Source: Rhinopomastus cyanomelas (Eukaryota; Chordata; Aves; Bucerotiformes; Rhinopomastidae). Taken from it: a stretch of 64,000 nt of DNA. The notes below the pieces were generated by a model. That model saw only the letters and a program-made list of their open reading frames with translations, was not told the origin of the DNA and made no database searches. Both the position numbers and the translations under genes were made by a program. Positions 1 to 9,200 of the stretch are shown in pieces; the first letter of the stretch is position 1; each line of letters opens with the position of its first letter. The stretch is taken from the NCBI GenBank assembly GCA_013400115.1, contig VXBP01000409.1, positions 124,001-188,000 on the forward strand. Reading direction: 5' to 3'.

Positions 1-470
1 AAAGGTAGCTGCGGCTGTTGGCTTTGGAGCTTGTCCTGTATTGGAGCTGATAAGATTTTTGGGATGCAATTCAGTGAGTCACTCCTTTGCCAAAGTAGAA
101 CTATTTTTTCATGAGCACTGTGAAAGCAAAGGGCAAATTATAGCAAAATGGTGTTAGTCAGAAGTCAAAAAACCTATAGCCGTTACAGCTCCAAAGACTC
201 TGCTCAGGTTTTACTGTCTCACACAAATACAGACACAATATGATATTTTAGGCTGATCCACTGCTGTATTCACTGAAAATAGACAGATGTTCTTGTAAGA
301 CTAATTTAACACACTCAGCATAGAAATCTTGGCGTGCATACGGGTGTCATGGATGTCAAGACCAGCACCATGGGCATTAGATTTTGTTCTTGTAGTAATT
401 ATTAGTATTATTCTTATTATTAGAAAAAATAATAGCTTAGTTCTTGTTTGGGTTTCTGATATGCCTGAGT

Positions 471-1040
471 CACAGAATCATTCAGGTTGGAAAAGACCCT
501 TGAGGTCATCAAGTCCAGCTGTCAGGCCTACTCTACAAGTTCACCCCTAAAAGAGATCCCCCAACACTACATCTAAGCATTCTCTAGACTCATCGAGGGA
601 TGGGGACTCAACCACCACCCCAGGCAGCCCATTCCAGTGCCTGACCACTCTCTCCAGGAAGAATTTTATCCTGATGTCTAAACTAAACCCACCTTGTTGA
701 AGCTTGAAGCCCTTCCCTCTGGTTCTGTCACTGAATATCTGTGAGAAGAGACCAGCACCAACATCTCTACAATGTCCTTTCAGATAGTTGTAGACAGCGA
801 TGAGGTCTCCCCTTAGCTTCCTCTTCCTCAAACTAAACAGCCCCAACTCTCTCAATCTCTCCTCGTAAGATTTATTCTCCAAGCCCTTCACCAGCTCTGC
901 ACTTGCTCCACCACCTCGACGTCTCCCTTGTACTGAGGTGCCTGAAACTGGACCCAGTACTCAAGGTGCAGCCTCACTAGTGCTGAGTACAGGGGGACAA
1001 CCACCTCCCTTCTCCTGCTGGACCCACAAAGTCTGCCTGG
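471..1040 (-). mobile_element. CR1, older 'CATTCAGGTTGGAAAAG' tail type
   Basis: The 3' end is at 471. It reads into the CR1 ORF2 C-terminal region with disruptions. It is about 570 bp, 5' truncated. Confidence 0.9.
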
Positions 1041-1321
1041 AATCCTTAATTAGGTAATGAGGACCATATAGTACTGTTGATCAGACCTTCCCAGACCTGT
1101 CAGAAAGGAGACAACTGACACAGCAGGACTTACAGTAGATCTATAGGCCTGTCCATGGAGAGAACATCAAGGACTTCATGGTAAATTCATTAAAGGGCTG
1201 AGAACAGCAAGTAGAAGAGAAAGTGCTTTAATACACCGCGACAACTGTCTTACTAAATGTTTTTCTTATTTCTGGTGAGGAATTAACCTCACTATACTCT
1301 GCAAGAAGAATCACCATATAC

Positions 1322-1502
1322 TAGAGATTGGAAGGGACCTCAAAGTTCATCCAGTCCAATCCCCCTACCAGAGCAGGATCACCCAGATAAAGTTGTCCAG
1401 GAACATGTTCAGAAGGGTTTTAAATGTCTCCAGAGAAGGAGACTCCACAACCTCCCTGGGCAGCCTGTTCCAGTGCTCTGTCACCCTCACTGGGAAGATG
1501 TC
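1322..1502 (-). mobile_element. CR1, young 'TTAGGGATTGG' tail type
   Basis: The tail begins at GAGATTGGAAGGGACCTC and the insert is cut off after TCACTGGGAAGATG. The extreme 3' octamers are missing or mutated. Confidence 0.85.
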
Positions 1503-2237
1503 AATAGCATCATCAGGAAAGACTGAGAACAGGACATCAAGGACAATGCTATTAAGCAGCACTCAAACTGTTCTACCTTCCCTTTTGCTGTGGGTATGGA
1601 AATGAAGAACCACACAGGCATCTCAACGCATCTACACGTGTGTGCACCGTTCCGTGCATCTCAAAGTGCTAGTGCAAGGACTTTGGAGATTTTTGATTCA
1701 GTTCATCATTATTTTTAGGATTCTGAATGTCCTCACGTATAAGTTACCTAAGGGCAAAGTGAAGCTGTGTGAACACATAAGTGTGTGAGCAGCATCTGTT
1801 CTAATCATGCAGAGCAACAACTCTGCATGTGTTTGATTTTCAGATGTCTTCTTGCTCTTGATAGATTGACTCTGGACGTCTATGATAAAATGAATGGGGA
1901 GGAGAAACACACCTTTCATACACCCATATTTTTAAAAAGTACCAGGAATTAGTATCCACAAGTCTGTTTAGAAGTGGAAAAGGAAATGACACAAGAATAG
2001 TGATCTGAGCACTTTGATCCAAAGACTGGGAGCAGAGAAGCTCAGAAGCCCCACGAGTTGTGAGAAAGGCAGCACGTCTCCCAGCTACTCTTCTTATGGT
2101 TCTTTAAACTCTTGACCACTATGAAACCACAAAAATGTATGAATACAATATAATCATCTTAAACATGTGAATTAGCATGAAAAAGAGATTTTTTGTTAGC
2201 AAACCTCCCGGGATCCTTCCTTGAAAGGGTAGCTCAC

Positions 2238-2630
2238 CTTGCTTCGAGCACAGGTTCACATAAACAGCCTTTCCCTTCTCGCTGGCTTCCAGCTGCATCC
2301 ATGTATGAAGGTACTTCTTGCTTTGCTTGGCCATGACCTTCTGGCCTTGCTTTGTGAGAAAGAGTGAGCTGTTGGCCACCTTCAGGAGCCCATCCTCCTC
2401 AAGACAAGTCCACCTGACTGCCTGGGGACAGTCGATGACGATGCTGCGAGATGACAGGGCAGAGCGTGTAGAGATGCTCAGGCACTGGGCAGATTTCACG
2501 TGGAGGAGCCTGTCGTCCGCCATCCACTGCCACTGCTGGTTGAGGCTGGTCATGTTGCACTTTTCCATAATGACCCCTCTCCTTTCTGAAAGACACTGCT
2601 GTTTCTGGACATGGATAATGAGAAACCCTT
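2238..2630 (-). CDS. PTPRB: Ricin-B/mannose-receptor-type lectin-like exon, probably PTPRB N-terminus
   Basis: A 393-bp exon, phase 1 at both ends, between CCTCTTGCAG and a GTGAGC donor. Joined to exon 1 it reads EGFLIIHVQKQQCLSERRG and so on for 131 residues. It shows the QxW-type pattern of R-type lectins (QQWQWMADDRLLHVKSAQCL, VRWTCLEEDGLLKV, KYLHTWMQLE). Six cysteines (QQC, EKC, AQC, IDC, WTC, NLC) are spaced like the cysteine-rich domain of MRC1, PLA2R1 and LY75. Residue similarity is to that family, while position argues for PTPRB. There are two sequons (NMT, NSS). Later exons lie off the left edge, so no FN3 repeat can be seen to confirm the name. Confidence 0.75.
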
Positions 2631-3904
2631 CTGCAAGAGGAGAAGTTCACAAAGGTACAACAGATCCCACATGATTATTTAACAAAGACAACACTTTTGA
2701 TGGCGATTTAAAACACATCAGCAAATACATCACAGGACCACAGACTCTCTGTCCCTACTACACAAAACTGCTGGACTTTCAATGAGATGTCTATATATGG
2801 AACCTCCATTTAAAACAGAAACCAAGCGCACCATCCACGTGACACCAGTGCTGGTAACACAAGGAGTGAGGATGCAAAAAGCAAAGAATTGTGGTGAAGG
2901 TCAGATGGATCTTTTCATTTATGAAGACGAAGTTCAGCTGAACGTAGAAGAAATACGAGAACATTTAACTTTAACAGCCTACTTTGTGTGCCTGAAGGCA
3001 CACAGACATCGACGTGAGATCTTATCTTGTTTTGTTTGTTTTGACACAGTATTTTTACTACTCAATTCACTGCCTGGAAATCATCTTAGTGATGATTTTA
3101 GTGAATCTCATAGGGTTTCTGAAGAAAAGGGAGGAGGAGACTCTAAGAGGAGACTCCCAGATCTGTGCTCCTCTCGGTGCCTGTGCTGTTACAGGCTCTT
3201 TACTGATAAGGAAGTATTATCTTCCTATCAAGTAAAATCTGTTTCCCTGGATTTACTCCAATGTTTCTAGCTGTTAGTTTTGTGACCTTCTTAATTTATG
3301 TTAGATTAGCTCTCCATGCCACCACAACACCAATCACTCAAGAGAAGAGGACCACAACACATTCCTCAAACACTCCCCCAGTTACTAAAGCAAAACCCAC
3401 ATTTGTTATAGAAGGTGGAACAGGTTATTTCAAATGCAGCCTCCCTGCTGCATCTTGCTCTTACTTTAACCTCATTTACTCAAATGTTTCCAGCTTCATT
3501 AGTTACAAAGCCCTAAACCAAACATTTGTCTCCCTTGGTTGAAGTTTGTCACCCGCCCTGGTTGCACAGACACGGGCATTTTCTAACTCAGCATCACAGA
3601 AAGCTCCTGGCTCTGGAAGGTTCACAAAGCAGGAATAAAAAAATCCCAAAGCTCATCTCCTGGGCGATCTAGCAGGAGATCTTAAAAAAAAGAAGAGGTT
3701 TCTCCAGCGTAGAAGGAGACAGTTTGTTTTGCTTTGGAAAGAAATCCAAACAGAACGGGCTATGTTGGCCCTGCCCCCATTCCTCTTTTACGAACCCCGG
3801 TGAAGAAGTGACTCGGTTCTCCAAAGCCATCAGCAGCGCCGGAGCACTCTGCTTGGGGGCACAAAGAGCAGTACAGCAGGGGTGAAGTGGGGAGAGACAC
3901 TTAC
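2631..3904 (-). other. First intron of the lectin-exon gene
   Basis: 1.27 kb between the signal-peptide and lectin exons. There are no CR1s. Two plus-strand open frames (2782-3270, 3261-3542) show no family resemblance and are probably chance. Confidence 0.65.
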
Positions 3905-3959
3905 CTGAGAATGTCAAGGCAAGACAGGTAGAAACGAGGACGTGAAATAAAGAATCCAT
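3905..3959 (-). CDS. PTPRB: Signal-peptide first exon of the downstream gene, probably PTPRB (long form)
   Basis: An ATG in strong Kozak context (GGGAAAATGG) opens MDSLFHVLVSTCLALTFS, a typical cleavable signal peptide. The exon ends after one base of the next codon at a perfect donor, CAG/GTAAGT. The split codon joins in frame to the exon at 2630. The gene lies on the same strand and directly downstream of PTPRR. That is the position and orientation of PTPRB in vertebrates, and the symbol rests on this synteny. Confidence 0.7.
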
Positions 3960-4090
3960 TTTCCCTCTAGCAACTCTCCATGCTTCTCTTAAAAAAACCC
4001 ACCTCAGATAAGTGAAGCGAAGGCTAGGAAGGAAACGTGCCTTCACAGGGGGAAAAGTCAGTGACGAGCACTTCCTTCTATTCAATTGTT
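3960..4090 (-). promoter_or_regulatory. 5' UTR / promoter-proximal region of the lectin-exon gene
   Basis: Directly upstream of the ATG at 3959. It holds a GATA-type site (AGATAA at 4006-4011 on the plus strand) and GGAA cores at 4027-4034, which would suit an endothelial gene. It also holds a four-codon upstream ORF at 3967-3981 (MESC, stop). There is no TATA box I would trust and it is not CpG-rich. The transcription start is unknown. Confidence 0.4.
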
Positions 4091-4348
4091 TTGGGGAGTT
4101 TTACACCACTTTGTCTTTCAAAACTCTTTGGTTTGCTGGTTGCTGTATTTTGGAAAATTGTGGGTTTTCAAACACCTTGGAAAAGAGATTGGTTTGATCT
4201 CTTTAGACTGAAAGAAAAGGGATTTTGGTTTTGTCTACTTTGTTGGTTGTGTAATTGTACAATTCTGCAGGTGATGGTGTGGAGCAAGAACAGGCTGGAT
4301 TAGGTAGGGAACAAACACACAATATTGTTAAGTATGTGGGGGTTTGTG

Positions 4349-4581
4349 CAGTCTCCTTCTCTGGGAACATTTAAAACCCACCTGGATGTGTTCCTGTGCG
4401 ACTTGGTCTATGTGATCCTGCTCTGGCAGGGAGATTGGACTAGATGATCTTTCTAGATCCCAAAACCCACCTGGATGTGTTCCTGTGCGACTTGGTCTAT
4501 GTGATCCTGCTCTGGCAGGAAGATTGGGCTAGATGATCTTTCTAGATCCCTTCCAATCCCTAATGTTCTGTGATCCTGTGA
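4349..4581 (+). mobile_element. CR1 tail with internal tandem duplication
   Basis: From CAGTCTCCTTCTCTGGGAAC to CTAATGTTCTGTGATCCTGTGA. It contains the 89-bp duplication at 4373-4550. Confidence 0.92.
4373..4550 (+). repeat. 89-bp tandem duplication inside a CR1 tail
   Basis: Two copies of an 89-bp unit (AAAACCCACCTGGATG...TCTAGATCCC) that differ at only two or three sites. The copies lie in the CR1 at 4349-4581. Confidence 0.95.
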
Positions 4582-4607
4582 ATCGTCCAGAAAAATCTTG
4601 ATATTAT

Positions 4608-4697
4608 CATAGAATCATTAGGGATTGGAAGGGACCTCGAAAGATCGTCTAGTCCAATCCCCCTGCCACAGCAGGATCACCTAGACCAAGTCCACAA
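4608..4697 (-). mobile_element. CR1 tail
   Basis: Young type, only about 90 bp of 3' end. It faces the CR1 at 4349 in the opposite orientation. Confidence 0.9.
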
Positions 4698-5011
4698 GTT
4701 CTAAAAGCCAAATGGAGGGTGGGGAGAGAAGGGGATGATGAGGAAGCAAAGGTCTGAGGTCTGCACTGGGTCTTACACAAACTCTTCTTGAGGGACCAAG
4801 TCATTCTGGTTTCCCTTCCATTCAGGATGTCCACCTTGCTCCGTGCCAGTGGGACATTGCCTGTGTCCTCTGGGCTGGCTCTCCAGTGGTCGGAAGTTAT
4901 GGTGGAGGCTGACCAAATTGCACTGGTCTGTTTATGGGGGCGGAGTGTGTGGTGCATGAACAACTCTAGACAAGAACAGAGACTTCAGTCAGTATTTTAT
5001 ATCAAGTGTAA

Positions 5012-5017
5012 TTTATT
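5012..5017 (-). terminator. Candidate distal PTPRR poly(A) signal AATAAA
   Basis: TTTATT on the plus strand reads AATAAA on the minus strand. Downstream on the minus strand are GT/T-rich segments (TGTTCTTGTC, GAGTTGTTC) that suit a downstream element. Confidence 0.5.
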
Positions 5018-5574
5018 AGCAGTATGAAGCAAAGTCAACATCACCGTATTAAAAACTTGTTGTACCCTGTAAACAGACCTCCCAGTGCTGTAAGTCATAA
5101 TAAGTCATAACACCAACGTTGATTTTCTCTTAAAAAACCACCTCTCACTGGACAGTGAAGGAAACAGTCATAGCAGCATCTTCTGTCTTGTATAACCTGT
5201 ACCACTAAAGGCATCTATCTCTTACTGAGGGAGATAGAGCAGATAACATAAGCAAAAATATTAATAAAAGACAGACAGATCTTTAAAATCCTTATCATTT
5301 CATATGTGCTGCAAAGGGTTCTTTTAAAAGTAAAATGACTCACACAACTTACAAACACACTGGATGTGGGTCTGTAGCAGAAGCATGGTCTAGGACAAAC
5401 GACAGCATCAGGTAAATATGCACACACACTGACTAACAGACATTGTGCTCTGCAACTGCTCTGCAAGACCTACGGTAAATACACCTTGAATAGTTAATAG
5501 TATGAAGAACATGTACTTCCAGATAAAATATTAACTGCTTTTGAATATCTTCAAAACCAAGACTTTTCATTTTT

Positions 5575-5580
5575 TTTATT
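5575..5580 (-). terminator. Candidate proximal PTPRR poly(A) signal AATAAA
   Basis: Minus-strand AATAAA inside the 3' UTR about 540 bp after the stop, next to an A-rich run. It could give a short 3' UTR. It is weaker evidence than the distal site. Confidence 0.3.
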
Positions 5581-6120
5581 ATCTCACCTTTTTTTTTAAT
5601 GTTTACCCCATAATCAAACACTTGCAGTTTTAGCAGCAAGAACGTTATGTGGCCAAGAAACAAGCTCACCACATAATCAGTAATAGCACTTTACAGTACA
5701 GTTGACAGTCCATTCACGAGACAGTTTGCAAACGTTAAAGCATTTATACACTTGATAAACATGTCTTCTGTAGAAGTTCCAGCGTCCATCTGGCTGCAGC
5801 AGTAGCACATACATACATTCCATGTGGCAGATACCAGTATCACAGAACTAAACCCACCTTTAGATATATAGACGAGAAACCCGAGTGCAGTTTCAGCACT
5901 GTACCTTCCTTATAAATCATTTTTGGGAAGCTCACAAATACATTCATATACAGCAAGGGTCCAGCAATCTCTACACTTTTGCCAAACCGCCTGCAATCCT
6001 TTCCAGCAGTTGGCCTCAAAGCCGCTCTTCCCACTGCAGGAGACTTCTTGAAGAAGCTGCTGGTAGGTAATGAAACAGATTACCTCAAGAGATTGACGTT
6101 CGGTTTCAGCCTCCTCGGCT

Positions 6121-6214
6121 TCACTGGACTGCTTCTGCTGAAAGTCTGCTTTCATACAGACTCAGTGCGTGGTGCACGAATTCGTACTGTTCGCTGGTCT
6201 GAACCATTCCACCC
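6121..6214 (-). CDS. PTPRR: PTPRR last coding exon (Q loop and C-terminus)
   Basis: 94 coding bases including TGA at 6121-6123. It encodes GGMVQTSEQYEFVHHAL, with the Q-loop Gln that positions the hydrolytic water, and ends SLYESRLSAEAVQ. The acceptor is CTTTTCAG. This is the conserved PTPRR C-terminus, so the product is full length at this end. The other long open frames across this segment are in the wrong frame. Confidence 0.96.
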
Positions 6215-9200
6215 CTGAAAAGGAAACGTACTGGAATGAAATACTAGCTCTTAAGAGTGCCACGACCTCCAGCCGCTGCCAACCTCATGACCACCACGGA
6301 ATCACAGAACGTTAGGGATTGGAAGGGACCTCAAGAGATCATCCAGTCCAATCCCCCTGCCAGACAACTTCAGCGTTTCTTCTCCAATTTTGACTTAGAG
6401 TTTGCTTGAGTAAGTGGGAGATTTGCCTGAGCAGAAGTACTTTCTTTGTAGCCATCCAGCATGTGCCCAGCATGAACCACCAGAGGAAAGCATCTGGCAT
6501 CCACATTGTTAACACCTACGCTTGAGATTCAACACATTCAAAGGGAATCCTTTGCTGTCTCTTGGGCAAAGATGCATGGACACAGCAACACTACTGATGG
6601 AGCAGAAGCAAGGGAGCAGTCAGAATCTGGCCTTTCATTTTTGTCCTTTACTGAAAATGCAACCTTTGGTGACCTCCAGATCGCCTGTGCAGGGAACAGC
6701 TCTTCCTGTCCTCTTTCTAACGCCTACAGTGCATCCTGTCTGAACAGCAGCCACCTAAGAAATTTTACAGCAGTGACTCATTTCATCACCAGCAAGACAA
6801 AAGAGGTTACACATGACCATAAAAAGGACTAGTTAGAGTCACCTCGGACTAGACGCCTACATTTAACACCTTCGTCTGGTCACAAGGTCTTTCTCAGATC
6901 TGACTACGAGGATAAAGTCCCACATCTCCAATGCCAGCTGCAGTGTGGTAGGAAGGGGGTGACATTCTGCAGGAGGGAGGTGTGATATTCAGTTAGAGTG
7001 GCACCATTCAGCTCTGAAACTAAACTGAATGCCCTCCTCACAATAGTGAGAACCTCCATGTGACCCCCTCAGACACCCTAGAAATCAAAGGGCATACAAA
7101 GATACGTGAAGAATGGTAAAGCTGCCTCAACAGGTACTGTCCTTCAGTATTAGAGAACGTTACCTACAGTCTTAAGATCCTTTTCTTCAGTGCTACTGGA
7201 CAGTTAAATAGCTGGGAAAAGCAGAATTAAAACAATACCTACTTCTTTAAGCAGGCGACCAGCTGTCTGTGCTCCTCCAGTGAGGTCAGGCAGCTGCAGA
7301 ACACCTTCTAGTGAGGTGCATGACTATGAGGATATGGTGTTCCTAAAACACAGGCCCTTAAATGGTCCCATCCGGTGCAAAATGCAGCAGCCTCTTAGCT
7401 TTGCCAAAAAAGACATCCACAAATTCATAACTCTTGGCTGCCTGCTGCCTTCAGCTGCTCTCCTCTGAGCCTGTCCCCGGCCTGGAGGTCCATCAGGAGT
7501 CTAAAGGTGATGGGAGGGCTTTGCTCTGGTCCTCTGTGTTGCCTTGCCTCCTTCCTTCCTCCTCACTGCTGTGTCCTGCCCTGCCCACGCAATCCCTGCC
7601 TATCTCCCCCATCAGTGTACCCCCAAGATGTTCTCCAAGGGAGTGCATTTCCCAGGTTAGATCCGCTGTGTGGAAGGCATGGAGGAAGGGAGCGTATCCA
7701 GGGAGAAGGATTTGGCAGGAAGGGCAGGTTAAACCAAGTTTGGCTGCACTAGTCCATTTGTGAGGGTGATCCTTCCTCCTTGGTGCTGGGGTAACAGGCA
7801 AAATCCCCAAGAAGGCATGAATGACACTGGCTGGGTCTGAACTCAGAGCTCCCCAGTTTGTCCTTTGTTGATGAGAATAACCACGATGCTATGATGCTGC
7901 TGAACCCTGTGTGGGCAAACCAACACACATCCCTGTCAGCTTAGGGGCACCTAAGTCCTGCACAAAGGTTTAGCCAACTTGACCTTGTCAGTGCTATCAT
8001 ACAGGGGATTCACAGAACTGCAGCACCACGGATGGCTAAGGCTGAAAGGGACACTTACTAATCATCTAGTTTCAAGCCCCTTGCCACAGGCAGGGACATC
8101 TTTCACTAGATCATGTTGCCAAAGCCCCATCTGACCTGGCCTTGAACACTTCCAGGAATGGGGCATCTAACCCCTCTCTGGGAAATGTGTTCCAGCGTCT
8201 CACCACCCTCACACTGAAGAATTTCTTCCTGATATCTAATCTAAAGCTGCCTTGTTTCAGCTGAAAAACATCACCCCTCATTCATATCACTCTGAGGATA
8301 GGTCCCTCCACATCTTCTCCACAGGCTCTTTTCAAGTACTGAAAGTGTCCTATAAGGTCTCAACGGAGCCTTCTCTTTTCCACGCTTAACAATCACAATT
8401 GTCTCAGCCTGTCCTCATAGAGGGGAAACTCCAGCCCCTGATCATATTATTGCCCCTCCTCTGGACCTGCTCAAGCAGACTGATGTTTTTCTTGTCCTGG
8501 GGACCGCAGAGCTGGATGCAGTACTTAACAAGAGCCAAGTAACAGGAGAGAAACACCTCCCTTGACCTGCTGGCTGTGATTCTTATGCAGCCCAGGATAT
8601 AACCGACTTCCTGGGCTGCAAATGCACGTTTCTGGGTCCTATCCAATATTTCATCTGCCAGTATCCTCAAGTTCTCCTCTTTGTTCTTGTGCAAGGCTCA
8701 GGTTTAACAGCAAATAATCATCTCTGATGCTCAGACATCACTTTGTGCAAAAGGCTGCAGGGAAGAGGATTTCAGGAGGAAATCTGCTCAAGGAGGGAGG
8801 TTTCCTCCTGTGTGTCCCTAGTGTTCAGAAGGGATGTCCTCATAGCTACGGCACCTCCGGGTGTGCAGCCTTCATCCTTTGCCAGCCCACGCTGCCAGCT
8901 CCTCTGTGGGCTGCTGAGATGCTCTGGGGTAGTGCTTGGAATAACCAGCCTCTGGTTACTCCCCAGGACTCGGGGAGCTAGTCTGCCTGGGCAGCAATGG
9001 GAGAGGGAAAGGTGCTTTACTTTGCCCTCTGGCTTGCTGCTGGTGCAGCTGGATGCAGTCTGCTCCAGCATGGCTGTGATACAAGGCTTGAGTTATTCTT
9101 TTTAACCTGAGGTGATTAGTCAAAACATTCAAACAATGAATTGACGCACACTGGAAACTCGTTTCATCCTGTCTGAGGAGCCAAGAGCAAAGTTATCGGA

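Larger units (their letters stand above)
1..2237. other. Probable intron of the lectin-exon gene
   Basis: Apart from two CR1 insertions I see no exon on either strand. The short open frames lack splice-supported homology. Confidence 0.5.
4091..5011. other. Intergenic spacer between PTPRR and the downstream gene
   Basis: Under 1 kb separates the PTPRR poly(A) signal from the next gene's promoter. It contains a tandemly duplicated plus-strand CR1 tail and a minus-strand CR1 tail. No gene is seen. Confidence 0.55.
5012..6120 (-). other. PTPRR: PTPRR 3' untranslated region (inferred extent)
   Basis: About 1.1 kb between the PTPRR stop and a minus-strand AATAAA at 5012-5017. It contains no CR1, although CR1 is dense on both sides, which suits a constrained UTR. 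It is A/T-rich with T-runs. The true cleavage site is not determinable here. Confidence 0.6.

Noticed and set aside
2782..3270. 162-codon plus-strand open frame in the first intron of the lectin-exon gene
   Set aside because: No family resemblance. It overlaps an intron of a well-supported gene on the other strand.
3261..3542. 93-codon plus-strand frame with a hydrophobic start and Thr-rich middle, resembling a small secreted protein
   Set aside because: There is no splice or promoter support and no cysteine pattern of a known family. The hydrophobic start is common by chance in T-rich DNA.
5910..6155. 81-codon minus-strand frame overlapping the last PTPRR exon
   Set aside because: It is in a different frame from the conserved QTSEQYEFVHHAL coding frame and lies mostly in the 3' UTR.
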